From contig CAZHQW010000004.1 of the NCBI GenBank assembly GCA_964534745.1, positions 1 to 64,000 of the forward strand: a stretch of 64,000 nt of DNA, in the 5' to 3' direction. Shown here piece by piece: positions 7,476 through 17,034 of this stretch. How positions within the stretch are numbered: position 1 is the stretch's first letter; the number at the start of each line of letters is the position of its first letter. This DNA comes from G020354785 sp964534745 (GTDB taxonomy: Bacteria > Bacteroidota > Bacteroidia > Bacteroidales > UBA10428). A program made the translations under genes and the position numbers. A model generated the notes under the pieces. It was not told the DNA's origin and searched no databases. It was given only the letters and a program-made list of their open reading frames with translations.

Positions 7476-9950
7476 TTAACCAGATACAGCATTACCGTTG
7501 GTATCGGAATAGATTACGCTGGTTACTGCTGCAATTGAATCGCCACTCCTTAGATTTATAAGTTTTACACCCTGGGTAGCCCTGCCAAGGATATTTATAC
7601 TTTCTACAGCAAGCCTGATTGTGATACCTGACCTGTTTATTATCATAAGGTCATCATTATCCGTTACACCCTTAATGGCAATAAGCCTGCCCGTCTTTTC
7701 AGTTATATTGATAGTTTTTACTCCTTTCCCTCCCCTGTTTGTTATCCTGTAATCCTCAACATAGGTTCTTTTTCCATATCCCTTTTCAGAGACAACCAGT
7801 ATAGTTGTTTCAGATATATCCTGAACACAGACCATGCCTACCACTTCATCACCAGGATCATCCGACAGCTTTATTCCCCTGACGCCCGAAGCATTCCTGC
7901 CCATGGGCCTGACGGTATTTTCATTGAACCTTATAGCCTTACCTGATTTAATGGCCAGCAATATCTCATTATTACCGTTGGTCAGTTTTGCCTGGATAAG
8001 ATTGTCCCCTTCCCTCACATTTATAGCATTGATACCGCTCTGCCGCGGTCTGGAATATGCTTCAAGGGACGTCTTCTTTATTGTACCCTGCTTGGTGCAT
8101 ATGATTATATAATTATTCTCAAGATAATTCTTGTCCGTAAGACTTTTAACATTAATAAAAGCCCTAACCTTATCATCCGCACCAATATTCAGTACATTCT
8201 GTATAGCCCTGCCCTTTGATGTCTTTGCTCCCTCAGGTATAGCATACACTTTAAGCCAGTAACATTTGCCTTTCTCGGTAAAAAGCAACAGTGTATTATG
8301 CATGGTGGCATGGAACATATGCTCAAGGAAGTCTTCCTCCCTTGTTTCACTACCCTTTGATCCTACTCCTCCCCTCTGCTGTGTCCTGAATTCAGTAAGA
8401 GGTGTTCTTTTTATATAACCAAGGTGGGAAATCGTAATTATCATATCATCATCCGAATAGAAATCCTCGGGATTGAACTCCTCGACACTATGTTCTATAG
8501 CAGTCCTCCGCTCGTCCCCATATTTATCAATGATCTCGGTAAGTTCGGCCTTTATTATGTTCATTCTTTGTTGTTCACTTTCAAGAATTTCCTTTAACCT
8601 TCCTATCAGTTCTTTAAGTTCTGCATGTTCCTGCCTTACCTTATCTCTCTCTAAACCAGTAAGTCTTTGCAATCTCATTTCAAGTATTGCTTTAGCCTGG
8701 ATTTCGGTCAGTTTGAAATTCTTCATCAGACCTTTCTTTGCATCATCAGGAGTAGCAGATGCCTTAATCAATTCAATCACGGCATCTATATTATCGAGTG
8801 CAATTAAGAGTCCCTCGAGAATATGCGCCCTTTTTTCGGACTGCTCAAGATCGTACTTTGTCCGCCTCACCACAACATCATGTCTGTGGTTTACAAAATA
8901 TTTTATTGTCTGTTTAAGTGAAAGTAGTCTCGGGCGGCCCCTTACCAGGGCTATATTGTTAACATTGAATGTTGTTTGCAGCTGCGTATATTTATACAGC
9001 TTGTTTAAAACAACCGATGACTGGGCATCCTTTTTAAGAATGATAACAATACGCGTTCCGTTTCTGTCAGATTCATCATTTATATATGATATCCCTGATA
9101 TCTTCTTGTTATTGATCAGTTCGGCTGTTTTGGCTATCATTTCGGCCTTATTGACCATATACGGTATCTCGGTGACTATTATCTTTTCGCGGCCGCTGCC
9201 TGTTATTTCAATATCAGTCTTTGCCCTCAGCACAATTCTTCCCTTACCTGTCTCATACGCATCCATAACTCCCTGGTAACCGTAAATGATACCTCCTGTA
9301 GGAAAGTCAGGCGCCTTAATATGCTGCATCAGCTCACCGGTTGATATATCATTGTTGTCTATATAAGCAATAATAGCATTGCACACCTCAGTCAGGTTGT
9401 GCGGAGGTATATTTGTTGCCATACCGACTGCAATACCTGATGCCCCGTTAATCAGCAGATTGGGAATCCTTGCAGGCAATATGCCCGGTTCCTGGAGGGA
9501 ATCGTCAAAGTTTAGCTGGAAGTCAACGGTATTCTTGTTTATATCCGCAAGCGTCTCCTCGGCAATCTTCTGCAACCTGGCCTCGGTATAACGCATAGCG
9601 GCCGGACTGTCATTATCCATTGATCCGAAGTTACCCTGTCCGTCTATGAGAGGGTATCTCAGAGACCAGTTCTGTGCCATCCTGACCATGGCATCATACA
9701 CCGATGTGTCACCGTGCGGATGGTACTTACCCAGCACCTCTCCCACTATCCTTGCAGATTTCTTATAGGGCCTGTTCGAAAAGAGCCCCAGTTCATACAT
9801 GCCGTACAGCACCCTGCGGTGAACCGGTTTCAGTCCGTCTCTCACATCAGGCAAAGCACGGGAAACAATTACCGACATAGAATAGTCTATGTAGGCCGAC
9901 TTCATTTCCTCTTCAATATTGATTTTTATTATCTTCTCTCCTTCAGCCAT
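7476..9950 (-). CDS. gyrA: DNA gyrase subunit A
   Basis: 824 aa, a type IIA topoisomerase subunit that breaks and rejoins DNA and, with GyrB, introduces negative supercoils. The winged-helix catalytic domain is at residues 5-480 with the active-site tyrosine Y121 in AAMRYTEARL. The quinolone-region helix HPHGDTSVYDAM has Thr82 where E. coli has Ser83, and Asp86 where E. coli has Asp87. The C-terminal six-bladed beta-pinwheel runs from about 500, with a degenerate GyrA box in QQRGGVGSKG. Length is normal for the phylum, and the acidic tail of some relatives is missing. It is divergent from clpC across 216 bp. Confidence 0.98.
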   Translation of the reverse strand: MAEGEKIIKINIEEEMKSAYIDYSMSVIVSRALPDVRDGLKPVHRRVLYGMYELGLFSNRPYKKSARIVGEVLGKYHPHGDTSVYDAMVRMAQNWSLRYPLIDGQGNFGSMDNDSPAAMRYTEARLQKIAEETLADINKNTVDFQLNFDDSLQEPGILPARIPNLLINGASGIAVGMATNIPPHNLTEVCNAIIAYIDNNDISTGELMQHIKAPDFPTGGIIYGYQGVMDAYETGKGRIVLRAKTDIEITGSGREKIIVTEIPYMVNKAEMIAKTAELINNKKISGISYINDESDRNGTRIVIILKKDAQSSVVLNKLYKYTQLQTTFNVNNIALVRGRPRLLSLKQTIKYFVNHRHDVVVRRTKYDLEQSEKRAHILEGLLIALDNIDAVIELIKASATPDDAKKGLMKNFKLTEIQAKAILEMRLQRLTGLERDKVRQEHAELKELIGRLKEILESEQQRMNIIKAELTEIIDKYGDERRTAIEHSVEEFNPEDFYSDDDMIITISHLGYIKRTPLTEFRTQQRGGVGSKGSETREEDFLEHMFHATMHNTLLLFTEKGKCYWLKVYAIPEGAKTSKGRAIQNVLNIGADDKVRAFINVKSLTDKNYLENNYIIICTKQGTIKKTSLEAYSRPRQSGINAINVREGDNLIQAKLTNGNNEILLAIKSGKAIRFNENTVRPMGRNASGVRGIKLSDDPGDEVVGMVCVQDISETTILVVSEKGYGKRTYVEDYRITNRGGKGVKTINITEKTGRLIAIKGVTDNDDLMIINRSGITIRLAVESINILGRATQGVKLINLRSGDSIAAVTSVIYSDTNGNAVSG

Positions 9951-10103
9951 ATCTTTGGTAAAAATAATTCCTGGTTGTTAAAAAATTATAGTAAATTTAA
10001 CTATAATCTGAACGCTAAAGTAGGTATTTATTATATTTTTACGATTGGATGGTTATTATAATTATTAACACAAATATGTTTATAAAATGGTTATTTTTAT
10101 TAG

Positions 10104-10111
10104 TATATTTG
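10104..10111 (+). promoter_or_regulatory. TAnnTTTG promoter box for clpC
   Basis: TATATTTG, an exact match to the Bacteroidota -7 consensus, 55 bp upstream of the clpC ATG in the gyrA-clpC divergent spacer. Confidence 0.55.
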
Positions 10112-10166
10112 TCATGATATGATGATACAGATTATACCATTTTTGAATGTAAAACTATAACAATTT

Positions 10167-12713
10167 ATGGATGCTAAATTTTCACAGAGAATCAAGGATG
10201 TGCTTACCTATAGCAAGGAGGAGGCAATACGGCTGGGAAATAAGGAAATAGGTCCGGAACACCTGTTTTTAGGCATACTTCGTGAAGGTGAAGGTGTTGC
10301 CATTAATGTACTGATTTCTCTGAGAGTAAACCTTTATGAATTAAGAAAAGACATTGAAGCCACACTGGCTTCTGCCGGTCCGGTTAAGGTTACTGAAACC
10401 GATAACATACCTCTGCTGAAATCCTCGGAACGTGTATTGAAGCTTGTATACCTTGAAGCCAAATCCCTTAAGAATACCACTATTGATACCGGACATTTAT
10501 TACTCGCAATTATTAAAGACGAAGACAGCATCATTTCCAGGGTTTTGTACGAACATAATATCAGCTATGAAAAAGTAAGAAAGGAAATTCTAAGGGAAAG
10601 GGAAGAAAACACTGAATCGGAAGAAATAAGTGCGGAATTTCCACATGAAGAAGATGATACGGGAGGCACTTTTGGTTCCGGCAAAGGCGGCGGCTCTGAA
10701 CAGTCATCAAAGTCCAGCTCCGATACCCCTGTCCTGGACAACTTTGGAATAGACCTTACAAAGGCAGCCGAGGAAGACAGGCTTGATCCTATCATAGGGA
10801 GAGAAAGGGAAATAGAAAGAATAGCACAGATACTCAGCAGGCGTAAGAAAAATAACCCGATATTGATCGGTGAGCCGGGAGTCGGTAAATCGGCCATTGC
10901 TGAAGGTCTTGCGATGCGTATTGTACAGCGCAAAGTATCCAGGGTGCTTTTCGGCAAGCGCGTTGTGACACTGGACCTTGCTTCCATAGTTGCCGGCACC
11001 AAATACAGGGGCCAGTTTGAAGAGCGTATGAAAGCCATTCTTAATGAATTATCAAAAACATCCGAAATAATCCTTTTTATAGACGAAATTCATACTATTG
11101 TCGGCGCAGGAGGCGCAACCGGCTCACTGGATGCAGCCAATATGCTTAAGCCTGCACTTGCCAGGGGCGATATCCAGTGCATAGGTTCCACAACACTTGA
11201 TGAATACAGGCAGCATATTGAAAAAGACGGTGCCCTGGAACGCAGGTTTCAGAAAGTAATGATAAATCCTACAACGCCGGAAGAGACAATTGAAATACTC
11301 AACAATATCAAGGAAAGATACGAGGACCACCATAATGTCGTTTATACTCCCGAGGCCATAGAAGCCTGTGTCAAGCTTACCAACAGGTACATATCGGACA
11401 GGCATCTGCCGGATAAGGCCATCGATGCACTTGATGAATCAGGATCAAGGGTTCATATATCAAATATTGTTGTCCCCCAGAAAATTCTCGAGCTTGAACA
11501 TAAATTTGAAGAAACCAAAAAGGAGAAAATAAAAGCAGTAAAAAACCAGAATTTTGAAAAAGCTGCCAGTTTCAGGGATAAGGAAAAGGAATATCTCGAT
11601 ATGCTTGAAGATGAAAAACAGCGATGGGAAAAAGAACTCTCAAGAAACAGGGAGGTTGTTGACGAAGAAAGGGTAGCTGAAGTTGTGGCTATGATGACGG
11701 GGGTGCCTGTACAGCGAATAGCCCAGGCCGAAGGTGAAAGGCTGCTGAAAATGAGTAACGAACTAAGGGGAAAAGTAGTCGGACAGGATGAAGCCATACA
11801 AAAAGTTGTAAAATCCATACAAAGAAACAGGGCGGGATTAAAAGATCCGAACAAGCCTATAGGAAGTTTTATATTCCTTGGTCCCACAGGAGTTGGTAAA
11901 ACACAGCTTGCCAAAGTACTTGCGCAGTACCTTTTCGACTCTACTGACAACCTTATAAGGCTGGATATGAGCGAGTACATGGAAAAGTTCACAGTATCGA
12001 GACTTGTGGGTGCCCCTCCCGGATATATCGGCTATGAGGAAGGCGGACAGCTGACGGAAAAGGTAAGAAGAAAACCATACTCTGTTGTGCTGCTTGACGA
12101 GCTTGAAAAAGCACATCCCGATGTATTCCATATATTGCTGCAGGTGCTGGATGAAGGACAGCTGACAGACAGCCTTGGCCGCAGGGTTGACTTCAGGAAC
12201 ACCATAATAATTATGACTTCCAACATAGGGACCAGGCAGCTCAAAGACTTCGGACAGGGAGTAGGATTTTCTACCATGGCAAAACAGCAGGAGAGGAACG
12301 AATATGCCAAAAGCGTTATCCAGAATGCTCTTAAAAAGCATTTTGCCCCCGAATTCATGAACAGGCTTGACGACGTTGTAATATTTAATTCCCTCACAAA
12401 GGAAGACATATTCAAAATAATTGACATTGAGCTCAGAGGACTGTTCGACAGGATATTAGGTCTCGGTTATGATATCAAGCTCTCCACGGCTGCAAAAGAA
12501 TTTATTGCAGAAAAAGGATATGACATCCAGTTCGGAGCTCGTCCGCTGAAGCGTGCCATCCAGAAATATCTCGAGGATCCCATGGCTGAAGTTATTATTA
12601 AATCAAATCCAAAGGAAGGTGATGTTATAGTCGTCGGATTCAACAAGAAGAAAGAGGAAATAACCATGAAGGTTGTAAATAAAGCCGTTGTAGCAAAAGA
12701 ACTGGATAAATGA
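10167..12713 (+). CDS. clpC: ATP-dependent Clp protease ATP-binding subunit ClpC
   Basis: 848 aa, a HSP100 unfoldase that feeds substrates to ClpP. Domains in order: two Clp_N repeats (about 1-145); a Ser/Gly-rich linker (about 150-190); AAA+ module 1 with Walker A GEPGVGKS at about 236-243 and Walker B ILFIDEIH; a UVR/coiled middle domain (about 415-480, NFEKAASFRDKEKEYLDML); AAA+ module 2 with Walker A GPTGVGKT near 572-579 and Walker B VVLLDELEKAH; and a ClpB_D2-small C-terminal domain. The short middle region marks ClpC rather than ClpB. Clp genes are usually induced by stress, but no CIRCE or CtsR-like site is seen here. It is convergent with pyrD across 13 bp. A TAnnTTTG box lies upstream. 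Confidence 0.96.
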   Translation: MDAKFSQRIKDVLTYSKEEAIRLGNKEIGPEHLFLGILREGEGVAINVLISLRVNLYELRKDIEATLASAGPVKVTETDNIPLLKSSERVLKLVYLEAKSLKNTTIDTGHLLLAIIKDEDSIISRVLYEHNISYEKVRKEILREREENTESEEISAEFPHEEDDTGGTFGSGKGGGSEQSSKSSSDTPVLDNFGIDLTKAAEEDRLDPIIGREREIERIAQILSRRKKNNPILIGEPGVGKSAIAEGLAMRIVQRKVSRVLFGKRVVTLDLASIVAGTKYRGQFEERMKAILNELSKTSEIILFIDEIHTIVGAGGATGSLDAANMLKPALARGDIQCIGSTTLDEYRQHIEKDGALERRFQKVMINPTTPEETIEILNNIKERYEDHHNVVYTPEAIEACVKLTNRYISDRHLPDKAIDALDESGSRVHISNIVVPQKILELEHKFEETKKEKIKAVKNQNFEKAASFRDKEKEYLDMLEDEKQRWEKELSRNREVVDEERVAEVVAMMTGVPVQRIAQAEGERLLKMSNELRGKVVGQDEAIQKVVKSIQRNRAGLKDPNKPIGSFIFLGPTGVGKTQLAKVLAQYLFDSTDNLIRLDMSEYMEKFTVSRLVGAPPGYIGYEEGGQLTEKVRRKPYSVVLLDELEKAHPDVFHILLQVLDEGQLTDSLGRRVDFRNTIIIMTSNIGTRQLKDFGQGVGFSTMAKQQERNEYAKSVIQNALKKHFAPEFMNRLDDVVIFNSLTKEDIFKIIDIELRGLFDRILGLGYDIKLSTAAKEFIAEKGYDIQFGARPLKRAIQKYLEDPMAEVIIKSNPKEGDVIVVGFNKKKEEITMKVVNKAVVAKELDK

Positions 12714-12726
12714 CGCTGTAATTATA

Positions 12727-13767
12727 TCACTGATTAAACCGCTTCAGTATTGCCTTATTTATTCTTTTTACCAGAAAGGGCCCTTCATATATAAATCCGG
12801 TATACAACTGAACAAGTGTTGCTCCTGCTTCTATCTTTTCAATAGCATCACGTGCATTCAATATCCCGCCAACACCTATTACCGGCATCCCGCCATTTGT
12901 TTTTTCAGTTATATATCTTATTATTTCGGTGGACCTGTCTCTAAGCGGAGCACCGCTTAGCCCGCCAACGCCTATTTTTTCGATCCTGTCCTTTCCGGTT
13001 TTTAGTCCCTCCCTCGAAATTGTTGTGTTCGTGGCCACAATGCCGTCAATGCCGTTCTTTTTGCAAATACCAATTATATTGTCCAGTTTTTCAAAATCAA
13101 GATCCGGTGAAATCTTTAAAAATACCGGCCTGTAATATTCTTTTTCTTTCCTTAACCGGACTAACCTCTCAAGAATTTCTTCAAGCGAGGAAGCATCCTG
13201 GAGCTCTGTAAGGTTGTTTACATTTGGACAGCTGACATTAACCACAAAGTAGTCAATATGTTCGTATAACGCGTTAAAACACTTCTCATAGTCATTTACA
13301 GCTCTCTCATTAGGTGTTGTGCTGTTTTTTCCTATATTTCCACCGATAATAAGCCCTTTTCTCTTTTTTTTCAGTCTTTTAACTACTGATTCCACTCCCT
13401 TACTGTTAAAGCCCATCCTGTTTACCAGGGCCTTATCCCTGACAAGCCTGAATGACCGTGGTCTCTTGTTACCCGGCTGGGGCCCGGGAGTTATTGTCCC
13501 TATTTCTACAAATGAAAACCCGAAAACTGCCAGCTTATTAAATAATTTTCCGTTTTTGTCAAACCCTGCAGCCATCCCAACAGGATTATCAAATTCAAGT
13601 CCGGCTACTTTTCTCTTTAATCCTTCATTTTTTATTGTTAAAAAACATCCTGTAAGAGCTTTAAATCCGGGTATTGCCAATAAAATTCGCAGTAATAAGC
13701 TTATTATGTTATGGATAGTCTCCGGAGGTATTAAAAATAGTAAAGGTCTTATAATATTGCGATACAT
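12727..13767 (-). CDS. pyrD: dihydroorotate dehydrogenase (quinone), class 2
   Basis: 346 aa. Oxidises dihydroorotate to orotate in pyrimidine synthesis, passing electrons through FMN to membrane quinone. The N-terminal helices (residues 1-40, rich in Ile, Leu and Pro) are the membrane-docking part found only in class 2 enzymes. Core motifs: NPVGMAAGFDKNG near 61-73, the catalytic serine region NVSCPNVNNL near 178, and the FMN-phosphate loops GVGGLSG and PVIGVGGI near 270 and 296. Length is as usual. The stop codon lies 13 bp from that of clpC, facing it. The HTH gene lies 42 bp upstream on the same strand and may be co-transcribed. Confidence 0.95.
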   Translation of the reverse strand: MYRNIIRPLLFLIPPETIHNIISLLLRILLAIPGFKALTGCFLTIKNEGLKRKVAGLEFDNPVGMAAGFDKNGKLFNKLAVFGFSFVEIGTITPGPQPGNKRPRSFRLVRDKALVNRMGFNSKGVESVVKRLKKKRKGLIIGGNIGKNSTTPNERAVNDYEKCFNALYEHIDYFVVNVSCPNVNNLTELQDASSLEEILERLVRLRKEKEYYRPVFLKISPDLDFEKLDNIIGICKKNGIDGIVATNTTISREGLKTGKDRIEKIGVGGLSGAPLRDRSTEIIRYITEKTNGGMPVIGVGGILNARDAIEKIEAGATLVQLYTGFIYEGPFLVKRINKAILKRFNQ

Positions 13768-13809
13768 TCAGCAGTTTTTGCCAAAGATAGCCAAGTTTTT
13801 TTACTTAAT

Positions 13810-14259
13810 TCAATCCTGCCTGTAATATTCTCTGAATGATCCGTCTGAAAATAAAACAAGCACTTTTTCAATATTTGTTACATTTGTAACCTCCTTATTC
13901 TTCATATCATCTTTATTTACTTTTTTATCTCCTGAATTGCCTTTGTTATCGCTGCCAACAACAACTTTAGCAGATTCTTTTTCATCAGTTTTTATACCGG
14001 CCTCAAATAGTTTTCTTTCTTCTTTTATTTCATTTTTAACAATTTTTTCCTCCTTATAAATATTTCCTTTTCCATTTATTAACCATTCAGCATTTATCTC
14101 AGGAAAGCTCTCGATTGTCTTTGCAATAAAGTCAAAGCTTGGTTTATTTCTTCCGCTGATAATATGAGAAATGCTGGATCTCTGTACTCCTATCCTGTCA
14201 GCGAACTTTGCGGCCGTTAACTTCTCATTTTCTAGTATTTTAAGAATTCTTTCGTTCAT
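13810..14259 (-). CDS. XRE-family helix-turn-helix regulator
   Basis: 149 aa. An XRE/Cro-type HTH is at residues 3-63: LTAAKFADRIGVQRSSIS is helix-turn-helix, then HIISGRNKPSFDFIAKTI, ending with WLINGKG, a pattern typical of small phage-repressor-like regulators in Bacteroidota. The rest (70-135) is highly charged, Lys/Glu/Asn-rich and probably disordered. A conserved-looking tail (KVLVLFSDGSFREYYRQD) may be a partner-binding strand. The target is unknown. Inverted repeats of ACAAATGTA in the long upstream spacer are candidate operators, so autoregulation is possible. It lies 42 bp upstream of pyrD on the same strand. Confidence 0.85.
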   Translation of the reverse strand: MNERILKILENEKLTAAKFADRIGVQRSSISHIISGRNKPSFDFIAKTIESFPEINAEWLINGKGNIYKEEKIVKNEIKEERKLFEAGIKTDEKESAKVVVGSDNKGNSGDKKVNKDDMKNKEVTNVTNIEKVLVLFSDGSFREYYRQD

Positions 14260-14275
14260 TTTTTAATAATTTAAA

Positions 14276-14283
14276 CAAATATA
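14276..14283 (-). promoter_or_regulatory. TAnnTTTG promoter box for the XRE gene
   Basis: On the minus strand this reads TATATTTG, 16 bp upstream of the XRE start codon. An ACAAATGTA half-site (14285-14293) overlaps the region just upstream, where a repressor would block the polymerase. Confidence 0.5.
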
Positions 14284-15104
14284 TACAAATGTAAAACATT
14301 TAATAATAACATGTGTAAACTTTTATTCAATATTGTTGTTCACATATGTATTCATATACATTATTGTTCTGCTGTTATATTCTTTTGAGTTTAATTTTCT
14401 TTGTGTTTTTTGTTTTCTCTTGTTTCCGGTTCGTTTTGTTTATGATTGCTGGTGTTTGGAATTAATTGGTTTTACTGTTATATTTTGCTATAATCTTATA
14501 TGAGTGCCTGAATTTGGCTAATATTATTGCTTATGTGCCATTATTTAATGTTATACTTCAAATAAAATATATAAAATACTGGTATATAATATTATAAATA
14601 TAAAAATAACTTGTATTTTAGTGCTATTTTTTCATAATTCTTGATATAATTGGAGTTATACTTCATATAACTTTGTTAAATTACTGATTTGTCGTTATTT
14701 AAATTATGAATTACATCTTTGATTTTGATATGATGTGACAAATGTAAATATATACATTTGTAATTATTGGCAGCTTCTGATATGTTTTGTCTGATGTATG
14801 TATTGTTTATATATGTAATTATTTTCATGACAAATTGTCCTGTTTATAGTCTGGTGGATAAGAACCTATTTGATATTATTATTTAAATATATACTGAAAC
14901 GATCAAAATCAACTGATATATTAATACTCTCCTATGATTCAGGCATATTTTATTGAGTTTAAGCCCATGAGAATCAAAAAAATTATTCATTTAGTATCTG
15001 TGGCGGACATTTATCGGATTCTCCCCTGCTCTGTTTTCAATATATCCATATTCTTAACTTTTAAATAATATTCATTTAAGAGCAGATTATTTTATGCCAT
15101 ATAG
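14284..15104. other. long AT-rich gene-free stretch with possible operators
   Basis: About 820 bp with no reading frame or RNA gene that I can support, unusually AT-rich. It carries repeated ACA(A/T)ATGTA words at 14285-14293, 14342-14350 and 14738-14746, the last as an inverted pair. Nothing else stands out. Confidence 0.6.
14738..14761. promoter_or_regulatory. 9-bp inverted repeat, candidate operator of the XRE regulator
   Basis: ACAAATGTA (14738-14746), six-base spacer, TACATTTGT (14753-14761), a perfect dyad of the size bound by XRE dimers. A single half-site is repeated at the XRE promoter at 14285-14293. Confidence 0.35.
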
Positions 15105-15112
15105 TATATTTG
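15105..15112 (+). promoter_or_regulatory. TAnnTTTG promoter box for the symporter gene
   Basis: TATATTTG, an exact consensus match 22 bp before the ATG at 15135, implying a very short leader. Confidence 0.55.
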
Positions 15113-15134
15113 ATTTTGAACCAAAGAAAATAAT

Positions 15135-16547
15135 ATGAAAAAGTTCGCGCTCCACTGGCAGATTCTTCTTGCACTTCTTATAGCAATTATCTACGGAATA
15201 GTATTCTCAACAAAGTACCAGGTTACGATGGTTTCAATCGCAGAACTGGAGAAGGAAGCAGTGAATTCCGATATTATAAAAGGCATGAAAAGTATAGAGA
15301 ATAATGTTTACACTACAAAACGTGACATGTTCAAAGCCCTGGAAGAGCATATTGACAAATCAAAATTGCTGGAATACCATACTCCTATAATCAAAGCCGC
15401 ATATAAAAACAATGCGGTAGGCTATGTCAGCTGGCTGGGAGAACTTTTCCTGAGAGCACTGAAAATGTTAATAATTCCTTTGATACTCAGTTCAATAATC
15501 TCAAGCATCACCAATATAGGGGGAAGTTCCGGACTGGGGAGGATCGGACTGAAAACAGTAATATATTATTTATCAACCAGCATCATTGCTATTATTACAG
15601 GCTTGCTCCTTGTAAACCTGTTCAGGCCGGGAACAGGGGCTGACATTAGCATGGCCCGGGATATGGAGGGACTGGCCGAAGGAACTCCCGCGTTTAAAGA
15701 CACGATAATCCGGATTGTACCCGACAACATATTCAAATCACTTGCCAGCGGTGAAATGCTGCCGATAATATTCTTTGCCATATTATTCGGCTACTTCATT
15801 ACCGTAATACCCGGTAAGCCAAGGCAGCAGCTGACCGACCTGTTCAGTGCCTTTTATGAGGTAATGATGAAAATTACGTTGTTTGTCATAAGATTTACAC
15901 CGCTTGGAATATTCGGTATAGTAGCAAAGGAGATTGCCGACCAGGATAACCTTGTGAATCTTATGTCAAAAATGGGATTTTATATGATCACGGTAATAGC
16001 AGGGCTGGCCATACATGCCTTTATCACGCTGCCCCTTTTATTAAGGACTGTCGGAAGAATAAACCCTTTTAAACACTTTAAAAATATGTCTGCAGCCCTT
16101 TTAACGGCCTTCTCCACATCATCATCAGGTGCTACGCTGCCCCTCACTATGAATGCGGTGGAAAACAACTCGGGAGTATCGAAAAAGATTAGCAGCTTCA
16201 CTCTGCCCCTTGGTGCCACGATAAATATGGACGGCACAGCTCTTTATGAGTGTGTCGCCGTGATTTTTATTGCCCAGGCATATGATCATGCGCTTACGCT
16301 TACAGATCAGATAATCATTGTTATAACGGCCCTCCTCGCATCTATAGGTGCTGCAGCCATTCCCATGGCCGGACTGGTAATGATAACCATCTGCCTGACG
16401 GCCGTCAACCTGCCCCTCCAGGGTGTCGGATTAATACTTGCTGTTGACAGGATACTGGATATGTTCCGCACTTCGGTAAATGTATGGAGCGACAGTTGCG
16501 GCGCCGGAATAATCGCCAGGTCAGAAGGTGAAAAACTTAAAGTCTAG
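15135..16547 (+). CDS. dicarboxylate/amino acid:cation symporter (DAACS/SDF family)
   Basis: 470 aa inner-membrane transporter that brings in glutamate, aspartate or C4-dicarboxylates with H+ or Na+. The two signature hairpin regions are clear: TAFSTSSSGATLPLTM (serine-rich HP1) and LPLGATINMDGTALYE (the NMDGT motif of TM7). A second conserved patch is TSVNVWSDSCGAG near the C-terminus (TM8). Between TM1 and TM2 there is a longer than usual hydrophilic segment (about residues 33-95). Substrate choice cannot be read from sequence alone; aspartate/glutamate or dicarboxylate are equally likely. It is convergent with the small C_GCAxxG protein gene, 19 bp away. Confidence 0.93.
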   Translation: MKKFALHWQILLALLIAIIYGIVFSTKYQVTMVSIAELEKEAVNSDIIKGMKSIENNVYTTKRDMFKALEEHIDKSKLLEYHTPIIKAAYKNNAVGYVSWLGELFLRALKMLIIPLILSSIISSITNIGGSSGLGRIGLKTVIYYLSTSIIAIITGLLLVNLFRPGTGADISMARDMEGLAEGTPAFKDTIIRIVPDNIFKSLASGEMLPIIFFAILFGYFITVIPGKPRQQLTDLFSAFYEVMMKITLFVIRFTPLGIFGIVAKEIADQDNLVNLMSKMGFYMITVIAGLAIHAFITLPLLLRTVGRINPFKHFKNMSAALLTAFSTSSSGATLPLTMNAVENNSGVSKKISSFTLPLGATINMDGTALYECVAVIFIAQAYDHALTLTDQIIIVITALLASIGAAAIPMAGLVMITICLTAVNLPLQGVGLILAVDRILDMFRTSVNVWSDSCGAGIIARSEGEKLKV

Positions 16548-16566
16548 CAACAGAAACGAATACCAT

Positions 16567-17010
16567 TCACTCGTTTAATAATTGTCCGGTTATATCCGCT
16601 GCATCTCTTACCATTTTGGGACAGACCGTTGAAAACTTGTCCGCTGCATACGCCTTTTTCAGTCCCTCTTCCGTACTTACATCGGTATCAAGCAGTTCAT
16701 TGCATTTTATGGATCCGTTTTTCTCTTTAAAAATCCTTACAAATTCACTTATCAGCTTATAAGTCTTATCCCTTGATGCAGAATCTTCGGCATTAAACCT
16801 CCCGTACTTCAGTCCGATTACCATAAAAGCCCCTGTTACAGCCCCGCATATATCACCCATATATGCAATGCCTGCACCAAAGCCGGAGGCAATTTTAAGG
16901 GCCTCCCGCTCTCCCAGTCCCATTTCCTTCCCATACGTTGATAAAACCGACTGGCAGCAGTTAAATCCATTGCCAAAACATGCTTCGGCCTCATTAACCT
17001 TGCTTTTCAT
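16567..17010 (-). CDS. C_GCAxxG_C_C family putative redox protein
   Basis: 147 aa soluble protein. The cysteine pattern fits the family: C11 and C18-C19 in CFGNGFNCCQ, C55 in GDICGAVTGA, and two later cysteines (IKCNELL and CPKMVRDA). The family is thought to carry a redox-active or metal-binding site in a four-helix fold, often near oxidoreductases; its exact reaction is not known. It lies 24 bp downstream of the large FAD/Fe-S oxidoreductase on the same strand, so the two are probably co-transcribed and may share an electron path. Full length. Confidence 0.85.
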   Translation of the reverse strand: MKSKVNEAEACFGNGFNCCQSVLSTYGKEMGLGEREALKIASGFGAGIAYMGDICGAVTGAFMVIGLKYGRFNAEDSASRDKTYKLISEFVRIFKEKNGSIKCNELLDTDVSTEEGLKKAYAADKFSTVCPKMVRDAADITGQLLNE

Positions 17011-17034
17011 ATTCTTTGTATATCAGTTAATAGT

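Noticed and set aside
8473..9279. 268-codon plus-strand frame opposite gyrA
   Set aside because: It is antisense to strongly conserved gyrA codons, serine/leucine-rich as expected for a shadow, with no domain or promoter.
11838..12427. Minus-strand frames opposite clpC
   Set aside because: Antisense to conserved AAA+ codons, no features of their own.
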